NCBI GenBank assembly: GCA_022495995.1
Contig: JAFEMH010001354.1
Coordinates: forward strand, 248,001-312,000
Source: Adenophora triphylla var. japonica
Taxonomy: Eukaryota; Streptophyta; Magnoliopsida; Asterales; Campanulaceae
DNA: 64,000 bases
Direction: 5' to 3'
Positions 11,778 to 22,650 of this stretch are shown here, piece after piece. Positions within the stretch are counted from its first letter, which is position 1. Each line of letters begins with the position of its first letter. The position numbers and the translations under genes were made by a program. Under the pieces are notes generated by a model that was given only the letters and a program-made list of their open reading frames with translations, was not told where the DNA came from and did not search any database.

Positions 11778-12333
11778 CATAGTTATAAATCTCGTCCCAG
11801 TCAGCGCACAGGTTTTGCCATTGCGACGGGACTTACCGGTACCGGAACGCACCGGTGCACCGTACCGGGTTTACCGCACTTTTTCTATATTTTTTCACTA
11901 ATTATATCCCTAGTATATGTTAACAAAAACATATCACTTTTTCTGGTACAATTGTTAAAATGACATCAAAAATTCATTCCAAGTAATAGTAATTTTAAGA
12001 ATGTTTGCTATTATCATGTTCTTACACCAAGTAATAGTAATTTTAAGAAAGAAATGAAAAAAATTGATTTTTTTTTTCATTTTTTTTCATGAATTTCTGG
12101 TACAATTGTTAAAATGACATAAAAAAATTGATTTTTTTTCATTCTAAAAAAAAATGCGTCCCAGCCGGGATATCCATCTCGGCCGATTTTTATCGGTTTG
12201 GGGCGGTTCAGCCGATTTGATCCGGTACAGAGCGGTTTCTAGACTGGAACAGTATATAACCTATTTCGCACCGTTTTTCTACTGGGATGGGACGTACCGG
12301 CCGGGACAGACCGATACTGGATTTATAACTATG
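11778..12333. mobile_element. hAT-like MITE with 8-bp target duplication
   Basis: The terminal inverted repeat is CATAGTTATAAATC (left) versus GATTTATAACTATG (right), 14 bp. The flanks are the perfect 8-bp direct repeat GTTGAAAT at 11770-11777 and 12334-12341. An 8-bp duplication is diagnostic of the hAT superfamily. The 556-bp interior is GC-rich near both ends (CCGGTACCGG-like words) and AT-rich in the middle, with a repeated TCTGGTACAATTGTTAAAAT segment. It codes for nothing. Confidence 0.8.
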
Positions 12334-12472
12334 GTTGAAATGTTTCAGAACAACCACATATAAAGCAGGATTGTTTGGATAAAATGTTATTCGTCTTATT
12401 ATAAATTTATTTTTTTCTCATTATTTTTTTTAAAAAGAACTATAATTCATAATATTTCATGCTCATAAAATA

Positions 12473-12704
12473 TACTCCCTCTGTCTCAGCCCAGTGTAAA
12501 TTTTTGGTCAACTTTAACCAATAGTTTAAGGCCATAATAATGATCCTAATAAAAATTCAAAAAATGTTATTGTTAATATTATTAAGCGTGATACAATAAC
12601 AAATTTTTAAATTTTTATTAGGATCATTATTATGGCCTTAAATTATTGGTCAAAGTTGGTCAAAGTTGACCAAAAGTTTACACTGGGCTGGAACGAAGGG
12701 AGTA
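12473..12704. mobile_element. Stowaway-type MITE 4, near-perfect hairpin
   Basis: A 232-bp unit from TACTCCCTCTGTCTCAGCCC to GGCTGGAACGAAGGGAGTA. Almost the whole length is a hairpin (for example AAGGCCATAATAATGATCCT versus AGGATCATTATTATGGCCTT), the best-preserved MITE in the window. Confidence 0.92.
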
Positions 12705-13760
12705 ATTCATATTAATATAAAATATAATTGTTGCTGCTATATACTTTATCTTATAATAAATCTCGCATTTAACACGTCAATATAATGTATTTCAATTGAC
12801 TTGTCTAACATTTGTAAAATACTTTCTCTAAGTCGGAATAATGTTTCTATTTTTTGTTTGTTTGTTGGAATGAACTTTGAGTAATATAATTGCTTACTTT
12901 AGAATAATTATAAATTGTTATTGATATTATTTACAATAATGTATTAATAATATTTTTATGAAGTTATTAATAGGTGGAATTCGTATATTACAAATAATGT
13001 CGAATTTTCAATAAGGAAATAATATATTTTCATGGTATAATTAAGATACAAATAAATAAAGCACAGCCCTTAACAACATTAGCGAGTCATATTTGTTCTG
13101 AAACGGAAAAATTCAATATATGGATCGAACCCTAACTCTAGGAATTGATAGGATTGTCAAGTTGAAACTTCCTTTAATTGATATTGGAGAACAAGACTGG
13201 ATTTTTTTATTTTTTTATTTAACCTTTTTTGTTTGACGATGTCTCATGTCATAGGAAACGAATAGAGGGATCGAACCCTAAAGCTTACGAAAATGATTAA
13301 CTCTAATGTCTTTATGCAAATTAAGCTTTTTAACATCATATACTATACATCCACACACATCACAAGTGTTATAACTTATATGACAATATGGATTCACAGT
13401 TTTAGCTTTTAAAGATGTTGCTTTATAGTCTAATACTTTAAACATTAAAATGATAGAATGGTAAACTGTGATTTGTTTATCACATATGTTTCACATGATG
13501 ATTTTGTATGTTAGTATTGCAATTGTTTCATAGAAAAAATGTCTCATTTTAAAGGTATTTTTGATTGAATTTTAACTAATAATTTATGTTCATTTATGCA
13601 TCTATAAACTGTTATTGGTATTATTTTTAATGATGTATCAATAACGTTACATATTCCATTTTTTAGTTGTTCTAATTATAGTATTTATTTTTTTGTAATA
13701 TAATTAAAAGTATCATGTGTGAAGAAAAATTTTAAAAAAAAAGTGAAGAAAAATGATTTC
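12705..13760. other. AT-rich spacer, nothing recognised
   Basis: There is no long open frame, no clear repeat border and no RNA gene. Two short similar phrases (GATCGAACCCTAA at about 13123 and 13270) hint at an old, eroded repeat. Confidence 0.5.
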
Positions 13761-13829
13761 AATGGGCCGGTGACATTTCACGTTTTTTTTTTCAAATTAT
13801 ACCTTTTTAAAAAAATTCGATGGGTCGGT

Positions 13830-14735
13830 GACATTTTACGATTTTTTTTTTTTAAGTAATACTTTTTTTAAAAATATATGTACCAAAATACACATTTTTG
13901 CAAACTATGTACCAAAGCAACCACTTTCGTTGAATTCTTCATTGGTAGTGACGATTTTAAGAAGAAGCCGACACTCTCACTTCGACTTTGTTTTTTTTTC
14001 CTCCATAAATACTGAAATTCAATTATGATTTTTTTTTTTTGAAATCTTCATTACCAGTGAATTCAGTTTACAGTCCAACAACTTTGTGTATTTGCCCTTA
14101 AACAACAATTTGCCAAAAAAAAATTGAGCACGAATCAATTTATGAACAAATGTCAAGAATTTAAAATGCACACACATTCGAATACTGAAAATACAGCTAA
14201 AAATATTTCACTTTTATTTCCTAGTAGTTGGACACCTCTTTCACCACATTCTCCGATTTTCACTTGATAAACATCCATCGACGTATAGTTGAACCTTATA
14301 ATATGATGTCGCCCAACCTTCTTCACATTGTATTCGTGTCTATTATGGATCCTTTGACTTGATTGTAGTATGACATTTATGTTTGAATTACCAGGATCCC
14401 CCTAAGGCCCTTATTGATCCAGACAAAGTTTCTGGATTTGTTGGTCTGGAAACTAGATTCACTGAAGTCTTCATTACGGCACTGGTATTGAAGACTTAAA
14501 AAAAAAAAAAACCGAAATTGAATTTCAATATTTATGGAGGGGAAAAAAAAACCCAAAGCCGGTAGTGCTAGTGTCGACTTCTCTTTAAAACCGGCACTAC
14601 TAGTTAAGACTTCAACCAAAATGGTTACTTGGTACATACTTTTGTACATAGTTTGCAAAAATGTATATTTTGGTACATATATTTTTAAAAATATATTATT
14701 TGAAAATAAAATCAACATTTTACGCCTTTCGTCTT
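13830..14735. mobile_element. Long foldback element, about 260-bp inverted arms
   Basis: The left arm (about 13860-14080) and right arm (about 14455-14710) are inverted copies. AAAAATATATGTACCAAAAT, GCAAACTATGTACC, CCTCCATAAATA and CTTCAATACCAGTG or close variants occur in order on opposite strands. The centre (14080-14455) is single copy. Just left of the arm a roughly 60-bp phrase with GGGCCGGTGACATTT is directly repeated (about 13762 and 13819). Terminal duplications were not resolved, so the superfamily (MULE-type foldback or other) is unknown. Confidence 0.65.
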
Positions 14736-15090
14736 GAAATGATATTTCCACATTGTTTGTTTTGTTAATTTAAATAATTTTGAGCACAATTTAAGTTAGT
14801 TTAATCATCCAATAAAAATATTACTAATATTTATAATAGTATACCACTAACAAGTTTTAGATTTCATGATATAATTAAATTAATTTAAATTATTAATCAA
14901 AATCAATCAAATTGAATAATTAAAAAAAGTAGAAATATCATTTTTAGACGATGCAAAACCTGGTGGAATTTGGAACCGCTCGAGCCACCCTTTGCTACAA
15001 CGTTGCTGCTATAAAATCCTGACTTGCAATATAAAAATTATACTCGTACTAAACAATAGTATAAAACATGCACTACTAAATGTAATGTAA
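14736..15090. other. AT-rich spacer, nothing recognised
   Basis: No coding frame or repeat border is visible up to the SINE target duplication. Confidence 0.5.
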
Positions 15091-15108
15091 AATATTAAGT
15101 TGTGTATG

Positions 15109-15438
15109 CACCTAATGGGCATGGCCCAATGGTATCTTGGGTGCCTTTTCGTAGGGGAGGTCATCGGTTCGATTCTCTCCAAGGGGAATCCTTCTGGATT
15201 AATTTCTTCCTTGGGTTTCAGGGTCTTTAGGAGCCTCCCGGGCACATCCATTCAATTAAGGAAGCGGCATTGCTGTTGTAGGAGGGCTCCCTTGGGGCCA
15301 GGAGTATAAGGAGTCTTCTTTGCCATTTGATTTGGCGCATATCCGCGATTTACCTCATTGGGACCTTGTGGGGCCGGTAGCTAGTGGTCCAGGACTAACT
15401 CGGCGAAGCTGGGGAACCTGGGTATCAAAAAAAAAAAA
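15109..15438 (+). mobile_element. tRNA-derived SINE with 18-bp target duplication
   Basis: The element is 330 bp. It starts with an internal RNA polymerase III promoter: box A TGGCCCAATGG (15122-15132) and box B GGTTCGATTCT (15166-15176), spaced as in tRNA genes. A non-tRNA body follows, and the element ends in a poly(A) run. It is flanked by the perfect 18-bp direct repeat aatattaagttgtgtatg (15091-15108 and 15439-15456), the mark of LINE-assisted target-primed insertion. The perfect duplication suggests a relatively young copy. Open frames within it are not genes. Confidence 0.93.
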
Positions 15439-16032
15439 AATATTAAGTTGTGTATGTGTAAAAAATTTAATACGTAATGCTAAAATTCTACTAAAAATGT
15501 AGAATATATTGTAATAGGCCAAAATACGTTTATCCTCCCAAAATATCCACTAGTTCTCACTTTGCACACTCGTCTGAAAAATTGGTCTGCTTGGTACATA
15601 AACTTACAAATTATCCCACTTTGCCCCCTTGTAAGTACCCAAATCCGGATCGTCAAAATCCGTTAAAAGTTAACTGGAATTCGTTAACTGACCCGCTCCA
15701 GGTTAATCGGAACCCGTTAAGCTCCCCGTTCTCAAGCCAACGAGACGTCCCGGGACTGCCCCGTGCATCCCAACGTCGAAACGTACTTAACACACGTCAT
15801 CGCACATAAAAGTACGGCTTTTCCTGAAAAACGCACTTTTCGGCACTTTTCGAGGGCGTTTCGGACATTTTCCGGACTGTTATTTTAAAAGCGGACAAAA
15901 TCGGGACCCGGGAACGAACTCCCGCAAAGCCTGGTGAGTCATGGGACACGTGGCACGCATGCCACCTCCCTCTAGTCACCCTTCAATCAAAAATCAAGGA
16001 GAAAAGACTAAAATACCCCTGGTATACAGTCT

Positions 16033-16164
16033 CAGTCCGACCGGACTCCTTTGCAGACTTTCAGAAATTGCCAGCAAGTCCCTCCAATTTTCAAAGTTTC
16101 ACAAAACCTCCTGGATTTCAAGCTAAGTCCGTCCGGATTCATGCTGAAATTTCACCTATAAATA
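16033..16164 (+). promoter_or_regulatory. LTR promoter of element A: TATA box and palindromic motif
   Basis: TATAAATA at 16157-16164 follows CAGTCCGACCGGACTC (16033-16048) and a second weaker copy, AGTCCGTCCGGATTC (16126-16140). The same palindrome occurs upstream of both antisense genes of A (57327 and 60666) and in the 3' LTR (62370, 62462). The TATA assignment follows from position and consensus; the role of the palindrome is inferred. Confidence 0.6.
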
Positions 16165-16976
16165 CAAGGGCTGTCAAAGCCATTTAGAACAACAAAAAAT
16201 TACTCTCCAAACTCACCATAGCAACGGCCCAACTGAGTTTCACCCCTTCCCGAGCCTCCGTTTCGTCTCGATTCGCGTGAAACCTCCGTATTTCGATCAA
16301 ATACGCCCCTCACCACCTTAAAACACCATCCCAAACCACTTTCCGTATCCCGTATACACCCCCCGAGCCAAAGGAGTCGACCCTAGCCATAGGTATAACT
16401 CCCTCTCCCTAATCTCTCGTTCTGCCTCGGTTTACGCGCCAGTCGCTATAACCGTTTCGAACGAACATCTTTGAAATGTAGACGCCTCTGTCTAACGGGG
16501 TCCGATACATTTTAGCCCCTAGATCCTCTTCTCTTCCCGTAAGAGAAGTAATCTCGGGTTAAAACGGCGTTTCGGCCCCGTTCCATTTAAATTTCTGTCA
16601 TTTACAATTCCGGATCGATCGATCCGTCGAACGTCATTTAAATTTCCGTCATTTACAATTTCGGATCGTTTGATCTTTCGAACGTCATTTACATTTCATG
16701 CAACTTTACAATTCCGAGTCGTTTGGCTCGTCGATCGTACTTTACAAATTTCGGATCGTTTGATTCCGTTGATACCGCACTTTAAATACTGTCATTTACA
16801 AAGTCCGACCCGTTTGAATCGTGATAGTATTTACTTTTCAAAGTCCGAGTCGCAACCCGATTTGTTGATTGCATGTCATTTAATACGTTTTTTCCCGTAA
16901 AAATCGTTAACAGTGTAATGCCCGATTCAAAACCGGAGTTCGACATTCGAACTCTCTTTCAAAATGCGCGAAATGA

Positions 16977-17367
16977 CGTTTGGCATCCAAACGCTCATCT
17001 TCAAACTTAAAATCCGACATTTGACATTCAAAATCATTTAATACGTTTTTCTCGTAAAATCGTTAACAATGTAACGCCCGGTTCAAAACCGGAGTTCGAC
17101 CTTCGAACACTCTTTCAAAATGCGCGAAATGACGTTTGGCATCCAAACGCTCATCTTCAAACTTAAAATCCGACGTTTGACATTCAAATGCTCTTTTCTT
17201 AAAAGTCAACATTTGACACTTAAGATAAACAGATAAAATCAGCATTCGCGCCACTTTTTCTAAAAACTTCCAAAACCGACGTTTGTCATTCAAACGCTCG
17301 CCTTTTCAAACAAAGTCACCTAATCAACGTTTGACATTCAAACCAAAATTAAGCTTGTCATTCAAGC
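16977..17367 (+). repeat. Series of small hairpins in the LTR of element A
   Basis: Stem-loops of the form CGTTTG-N5-CAAACG occur at 16977-16993, 17133-17149, 17280-17296 and 17328-17343, with a weaker one at 17174. At 17353-17367 the stem becomes GCTTG-TCATT-CAAGC, with both sides changed so that pairing is kept. The same set recurs in the 3' LTR (about 63307-63700). Confidence 0.65.
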
Positions 17368-17748
17368 CCCCATTTCAAAATGCAAACACACACGCACACG
17401 TTTTCGAGAAAGGTAGAAAGACTCGTCATACGAGGCATTTCGGGTGATCTCGTAATACTCTTCCCGAAACGTAACGTGACCTTCGAACCTAACAATCTCT
17501 GGTACCAAAAAAGCTTTTTAATCGTTTTTGCTACCAATAAAAATGACCCCCCGTTTTCAAAGCTTTTTTCTAAGTTTTTGCTGCCAATAAAAATGACACC
17601 ATTTTCACAAAAGTCGTTTCTCAACGTTTGGGCTCAAAATACAAAAACCGCGTGGCGACTCCCTCTCCTTCCCGAAAAGCGAGGTCTCAGACACCAACCC
17701 TCCGCGAAAGACAACCGCTTCGCTCGCGCGAATCCGGGTAATTTCAGT

Positions 17749-17766
17749 TGGCGACTCCGCTGGGGA
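17749..17766 (+). other. Primer-binding site of element A, tRNA-Arg type
   Basis: TGGCGACTCCGCTGGGGA is complementary to the 3' end of plant tRNA-Arg(ACG) (recalled as ATCCCCAGTGGAGTCGCCA) with one difference. It lies 2 nt after the LTR. A tRNA-Arg primer is a known trait of Ogre elements. Confidence 0.9.
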
Positions 17767-19060
17767 AAAGGATACTTTTTTCAAAACTGTCGATGTTTTC
17801 AAAAAAGCCTTCCGTGGGTCAAACTTTCGTTTACCCTTCCTCGTTTTCGTGTGCGTGTGTTACTTTAAACCTCGAACGGTTTTTTCAAAGGCATTACATT
17901 GTCGTCTTTTCAAAATCATACCATGTTTGTGCATCCCCATTCATGTTTGATTTTCATGCCATCTTTTGAACTGCGCATCAAAATTCTTTAAGACACATTT
18001 TGAAAAATCTCTGTTTTACTCAGAAAAAGAATTTTAGTGACCGCACACTACTCGCACTTGCTGCCTCGGTACACCGCACTTCACGTGCACTTGCTGCCTC
18101 GGTACACTGCACACTACGACCCGTAACCCGGGATGACCGTTCAGTTGCACCTCGGTTGGTCTGCCAGACACCTTTCGAGGGCGCACGGGGTCGTCCCAAA
18201 CAGCCCATCCTAGCCCGTGTAAGCCATGCACTCTTTGTGTCACACTTTGTCTAAGACCCCGGTTGGTTTTTGGCTTAGTTCGTATCATAAAGCCTAAGTG
18301 TATGTTTTTACGCCGGGTTCCGCCACGAGTCAAGCTCGAGAGATTGAGACCGAAGGTCGTTCCCGACCCGAAGTCTTGAGCTTTTCAGCCTTGACTTTGA
18401 CGCGAAGCTCTGCCGAAAAATATACCCGAAGGTTCAATGTGACACCGTGTCACCAAACCTCATCGTAATGCATCGTGCCAGCCACAACTTAGCCAACGCC
18501 AAAAGCTAAGGCCCCTCGCGCAAGCGAGTCAGGAGAGGTCATGCCGAAATTTTGGCACGATCCCCGCCTTAACTTAAGGACGTTGACTTCGACTGTGGTC
18601 CGTGCGTCACATACGTTGAAAGTTTGCGTGATCAGCTAGCCTTAAGTTCATTTTTTCCTTTGTCGCTGGAACTTGCTTGCCTTATAGGACCTCGCTCGGG
18701 ATTGTCCGTCTCGAGAAAGATGATCTACAAATGGAAACGAGGGGCTTATAAGCGTAGTGACGAGATCCACTGATTAGAGCTCTAGGGTTAGTTGTGAAAA
18801 AGAAGACACGCTCTTTTCCAACCGATTAGGACTCTGAAAAAATGCGTTTTAAGTAAACATTAATCGGTAGCTGCACATTGCACAAGCCCGAAACCTTGAG
18901 CCAAATACCCTTTTCCGAAGCCTAAACCCTTCCTTTCGTTCCCTACAGCGAGCAGAAAGTGGTTCAGATTTCCGGGTCGGCCGCCTCGCCGGAATCACGA
19001 TTACGGCGGCGTCGAGACGGTTCTTCGGTTCCCTCGGTTCCTCGGCCCGGAATATCCGAC
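17767..19060 (+). other. Leader of element A
   Basis: About 1.3 kb without a supported gene. It is colinear with the leader of element C (for example AAATCTCTGTTTTA at 18005 and 42784; GAGGGGCTTATA at 18741 and 43659; GTTGTGAAAAAGAAG at 18791 and 43708). Open frames here differ between the two elements, so they are not likely to code. Packaging signals would be expected in this region. Confidence 0.7.
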
Positions 19061-20430
19061 ATGTCCGGCTCACCGAGAAATCGTGACGGGGACGGACTCC
19101 CGCCACCGGTAATGTATATGACTTTGGAAGAAGCCATCCAGGCTTGTGAGGTTCACAAGAGGCGAAATAAGATCGGCGGGAATTTCGTGGTACGGCTTAC
19201 GAATGAGCGAGGTATAGCGGCTATCCCCGGTCGGACGGTACTTTCGTCCTAGTCGAGGATGACGATTCCCGAAACCGGTTCCCAAACCTTGACCGGGTTC
19301 TCCCGCCAACTTACGGGATTCCTTCGAACCGAGGAAGCAGTAGGCTAGGCTTCACGTTGCCACCTCTCGGGGCAACCCTGTCATATTTGGCCGGGCCGGT
19401 GCTACTCCCATCACTCAATACCACCGGCGCACCTGGACCATCTCAAACAGATGTCAATATCCTTCAATACCCTCCGGGTTCATCCCGTTGCCTATACACG
19501 AATCCCAAAACACCGGGGACAAACCCCGATACAGTTCAGAAAAGACCCCATATATCCACATATATCAAGCCTTCCACCTCCAATCACTACCGCTCACGTG
19601 GTAGCACCCGGCGCCGAGCCTCACAGTCCACCACTGGACCCAACCTTAGCCTGGATGGTCTAACAGATGAAAGACATCAAAGCCACCATGAGCAGCTCAA
19701 AGCAGGAAACGCTCAAATCCACAGATCCGGGAATGGTCACGCCTCTCCCTGCCAAGTTCAGAATGCCGAAGATGGACCGATTCGACGAAACCGAATGTCC
19801 TCAAACGCATGTCAACACCTACGTTCTCGGCATGAGAGCAAAAGGAGCAACCCTCCAGCAAATGGCCGACCACTTCCAGCATACGCTCAAAAGTTCAGCA
19901 TTACGATGGTTTCTGAGGGTCAAGCCTGCGGATCGCCACACCTGGGATCAGATCAGTAACATCTTCCTGGAACGGTACAAATCCAACTTAGAGTGGAAAA
20001 CAAGTCGTGAGGACTTAATCACCACTGAGTAGAAAGCGGATGAAAGCATCGGAGAATTCTACAAAAGGTAGAGTTGGAAACTCTCCGAAATCATGGAGCC
20101 ACTCTCCAAGGATGAACAGATGCGGATCTTCAAGTCCTGCTTAAGACCGTCCATCAGAACTCTCATCAGTCATCATTTCTTCCCAGATCTCCGGGCCATG
20201 GTCAATGCCGGCTCATAGTTCGAGAAGGATCTCAAGGAGAAGTTGGCTGCACACGGCCCATACAGATACCGATCAGCAGTTGCATTCAATCCCGCACCGG
20301 CCCCCAGCAAAGGGAAAGATACGTCTGTCAACTACATCCATCAGGGACAGCAGTCGGGCAACAGAAACCCAGTCCCGCAAAGCAACAATTCCAATCTGTA
20401 GCAGCCTGCCGTAGACTTCGACAAGTTTGA
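19061..20430 (+). pseudogene. Gag N-terminal and capsid region, element A, broken by stops and frameshifts
   Basis: The frame begins near ATG 19061 (MSGSPRNRDGDG), with the segment MTLEEAIQACEVHKRR. A stop at 19250 and frame changes break it. The capsid-like part is open at 19667-20032 (TPLPAKFRMPKMDRFD, FQHTLKSSALRWFLR, WDQISNIFLERYKSN), matching the retrotransposon gag core. In-frame stops follow at 20030 (TAG), 20071 (TAG), 20217 (TAG) and 20399 (TAG). Several of these read like CAG, GAG or AGG codons altered by single changes. Capsid would assemble the particle, but this copy cannot. Confidence 0.8.
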
Positions 20431-20431
20431 C

Positions 20432-22114
20432 ATGCCGCTAAGCAAGATGCTGGAAGGGTTAATTAAGGAAGGTCTCCTTAAACCCGTTGCAAATTACAAA
20501 CCCAAGAATCCCGTAGTCAATGCTGACAAGAGCAAGTACTGCGCCTTCCATCAGTATCACGGCCATACCACCGACAACTGCGTGGGGTTACGATACGAAA
20601 TCCAGAACTTGATAGAGGAAGGAAAATTGGAGCGTCCCCGTGGACCCAATACAGTCGGAAATCCTTTCCCGAACAACAACAGTGTGAATGCCATTGAATG
20701 GGTGCCCAAGAAGATTGCCGCAGAGCCAGTTCCTCCGCCTCTTCCAGCCGGGTCCTCATCAAATGTCCACATCAGCTACGATGTTTGTGACTGCTCCGCA
20801 TGCCTGGAGTACGAGTCCCAAGACATGGTCCGGAGCAATCCTCCGAGAAAACAGAAGAAGAAGTCCTCTCAACGAGCGAGAGAAAGATACGAAGCTGGAG
20901 ACACCAGTGTGGGTACACTCGGAGAGCCATCCGGGAGGTTCGACTACTACGTACTCTACTCCAGCCAGTCCTCCCTTCCTCCAGGCCATGCAGCTTTAGA
21001 GCAAACAGGGGTGGGAAAGCCGAAAAGTCCTGCTGACAACAGAGTTCAGACCTTGGGACACCGGAATACCTCAGATCTTGGTAATCTTACTGCCAGTCAG
21101 AAGCCTAACCCCCCGCGGGATCAGCCAAGGTTCAATTTGTCCAGCTTCCGAGCACGGATCGGCAAAGGAAGATCAAAGTCAGCTTGGCACTCACACTCGA
21201 TCAACGTGCTAACCAAGGGCGGCAACCGCCACAAACAGCCTCAACACCATCCCGAGGCTCCAGCGAAGGCTTTACCTCGCAAGAGGAAAATAGGAAACGG
21301 ATGGCTTGATGACTCTCCTTCTCCGGATAGAGACCAGATCTACGATTCCCGACTGTATGGCAGTATGATCACTTTCTGTGACGAAGACCTGCCGAGAGAT
21401 GCCTCGGGGCACAATGAAGCTCTGTACATCACTCTCAAGCTCAACACCATATCACTCCCCGGAGTATTGGTGGACAACGGATCAGCCGTTAACGTCCTCC
21501 CTCTCAGCATGATGCGAGCCCTACGTATCAACGAAAGCCACCTGATTCCGTCAACTCGGACTATCAAGGCCTACGACAGCACGTCTCGTCCCATCCTGGG
21601 GACGGTGACTCTGGAGCTCTGGTTCGAAACCCAAATGGTGCCAGCAAAATTCCACGTGATGGACATTCCATCCGAATTCACAGCTCTGTTGGGACGCCCT
21701 TGGCTACATCACATGAAAGCCATAGCCTCCACTCTCCATCAGTGCGTTAAGTTCATTAACCGGCAGGGAGATCTTGAAGTCATCAGAGGGGACAGTTTCC
21801 TCGTAGGAAACGAAGCCGAGACAGCTGACAGCGTGCCGCGGCCGGGCACGGGGTTACCTCCTTCAAATCAACCGAGGGACTACGGGGCAAATCTGCGATC
21901 AGAATCCCTCGAGTCCGGAGATGCTAACTACGTCAACATACTCGAGCGGGCGGACCACAGAGCGGTCCGATACATCAAGTTCAACTCGTTTCCAACATTT
22001 GGAGGCGGGCGGAAAGAAACACGAGCATCGCCACGATGCGGGCACATAAACCCCTGTCTCCAATCGGAGATTCGTCGGCATTCTTCAAGCCAACTCTACG
22101 GCCCCGCCCAGTAG
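20432..22114 (+). CDS. Gag C-terminal part and first protease domain (PR1), element A
   Basis: An open stretch of 560 residues that continues gag after its last stop. The zinc-knuckle-like CAFHQYHGHTTDNC lies near residues 36-49. An acidic/basic spacer with YDVCDCSACLEYE follows; this spacer is also kept in element C. Near residues 330-450 is a retropepsin-type domain: HNEALYITLKL, the active-site motif VLVDNGSAVNVLP (Asp-Asn-Gly-Ser rather than Asp-Thr/Ser-Gly) and the flap-to-C-terminal segment FTALLGRPWLHHM. The DNGS form is what I recall for Ogre-type proteases. The frame probably starts upstream in gag; the ATG given is simply the first after the last stop. Confidence 0.85.
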   Translation: MPLSKMLEGLIKEGLLKPVANYKPKNPVVNADKSKYCAFHQYHGHTTDNCVGLRYEIQNLIEEGKLERPRGPNTVGNPFPNNNSVNAIEWVPKKIAAEPVPPPLPAGSSSNVHISYDVCDCSACLEYESQDMVRSNPPRKQKKKSSQRARERYEAGDTSVGTLGEPSGRFDYYVLYSSQSSLPPGHAALEQTGVGKPKSPADNRVQTLGHRNTSDLGNLTASQKPNPPRDQPRFNLSSFRARIGKGRSKSAWHSHSINVLTKGGNRHKQPQHHPEAPAKALPRKRKIGNGWLDDSPSPDRDQIYDSRLYGSMITFCDEDLPRDASGHNEALYITLKLNTISLPGVLVDNGSAVNVLPLSMMRALRINESHLIPSTRTIKAYDSTSRPILGTVTLELWFETQMVPAKFHVMDIPSEFTALLGRPWLHHMKAIASTLHQCVKFINRQGDLEVIRGDSFLVGNEAETADSVPRPGTGLPPSNQPRDYGANLRSESLESGDANYVNILERADHRAVRYIKFNSFPTFGGGRKETRASPRCGHINPCLQSEIRRHSSSQLYGPAQ

Positions 22115-22650
22115 AGATTTTCGTGATAAAGGTCAACAAGCACCGTTATACTCATCTTGAATGTATGGACGTCGTATGGGATGTCCTCCATGAGGAATTA
22201 CCCGCTGAGCCCCTTTTCTCCAGCGAAGGGCATGATGTTTTCCTAGCAGCCCCAGCAGCGCAGCAGGACGCGAGGCGTCCTTACGTTTGGGTTGAGCCGT
22301 CAGACGGCGACGAATCAGGACTCTCCGGAGTCGAGGACGCAGCAGACCCGCGGGCAGATCCCTACATTCATATGCTCAGTTTCGAGGACGACACCCGTTC
22401 CGATCAGGTCACCTACGACCAGGACTCCAACACCATGGAGATTGTCAAGCTCAACGTCCAGTACATGCAGCTATCCGACAATTGGAAGCAACTGGTTGAC
22501 ACGACAAAGAACCCCTCTGATCAAGTGACTGACGACGACTTCGTCAACATCATCTATTCCAGATATCCCGATGATACCAAGGATCCGGTCCTTATCATCA
22601 GATTTTACGCAATGCCAAAGTTACCCTCGGCAATTGCCTGCTCATGGTAA
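22036..22650 (+). CDS. Unrecognised ORF X1 between the two protease domains
   Basis: 204 residues, acidic, overlapping the end of the previous frame. I do not recognise a family. It contains YVWVEPSDGDESG and, near residues 168-200, DDFVNIIYSRYPDDTKDPVL. This last block resembles a block in the following ORF (TSFVNIIQVFPPFGDLDVIT), so X1 and X2 look like diverged copies of one unit. A 1-nt frame change near 22610 links it to the next frame, where the sense continues as LRNAKVTLGNCLLMVNEALA. It is probably part of the polyprotein; the function is unknown. Confidence 0.55.
   Translation: MRAHKPLSPIGDSSAFFKPTLRPRPVEIFVIKVNKHRYTHLECMDVVWDVLHEELPAEPLFSSEGHDVFLAAPAAQQDARRPYVWVEPSDGDESGLSGVEDAADPRADPYIHMLSFEDDTRSDQVTYDQDSNTMEIVKLNVQYMQLSDNWKQLVDTTKNPSDQVTDDDFVNIIYSRYPDDTKDPVLIIRFYAMPKLPSAIACSW

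Larger units (their letters stand above)
15630..17746 (+). repeat. 5' LTR of element A
   Basis: A 2117-bp LTR from TGTAAGTACCC to ATTTCA, ending 2 nt before the primer site. It is colinear with 61967-64000. In the first 240 bp I count about 11 differences, mostly C/T and G/A changes at CpG-rich places, as expected of methylated repeats. It contains a TATA box, degenerate TCATTTACAATTCCGGATCG repeats (about 16590-16900) and a series of small hairpins (16977-17367). Confidence 0.93.

Noticed and set aside
15122..15176. A functional tRNA gene
   Set aside because: Only boxes A and B are tRNA-like; no cloverleaf acceptor stem or anticodon arm can be formed by eye.
15100..15502. Possible small protein genes
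   Set aside because: The segment is a SINE with pol III boxes and poly(A); the frames are incidental.
18000..18333. Overlapping frames on both strands in the leader of A
   Set aside because: Frames are not conserved in the colinear leader of C, and composition is biased by CGCAC/GTGCG words.
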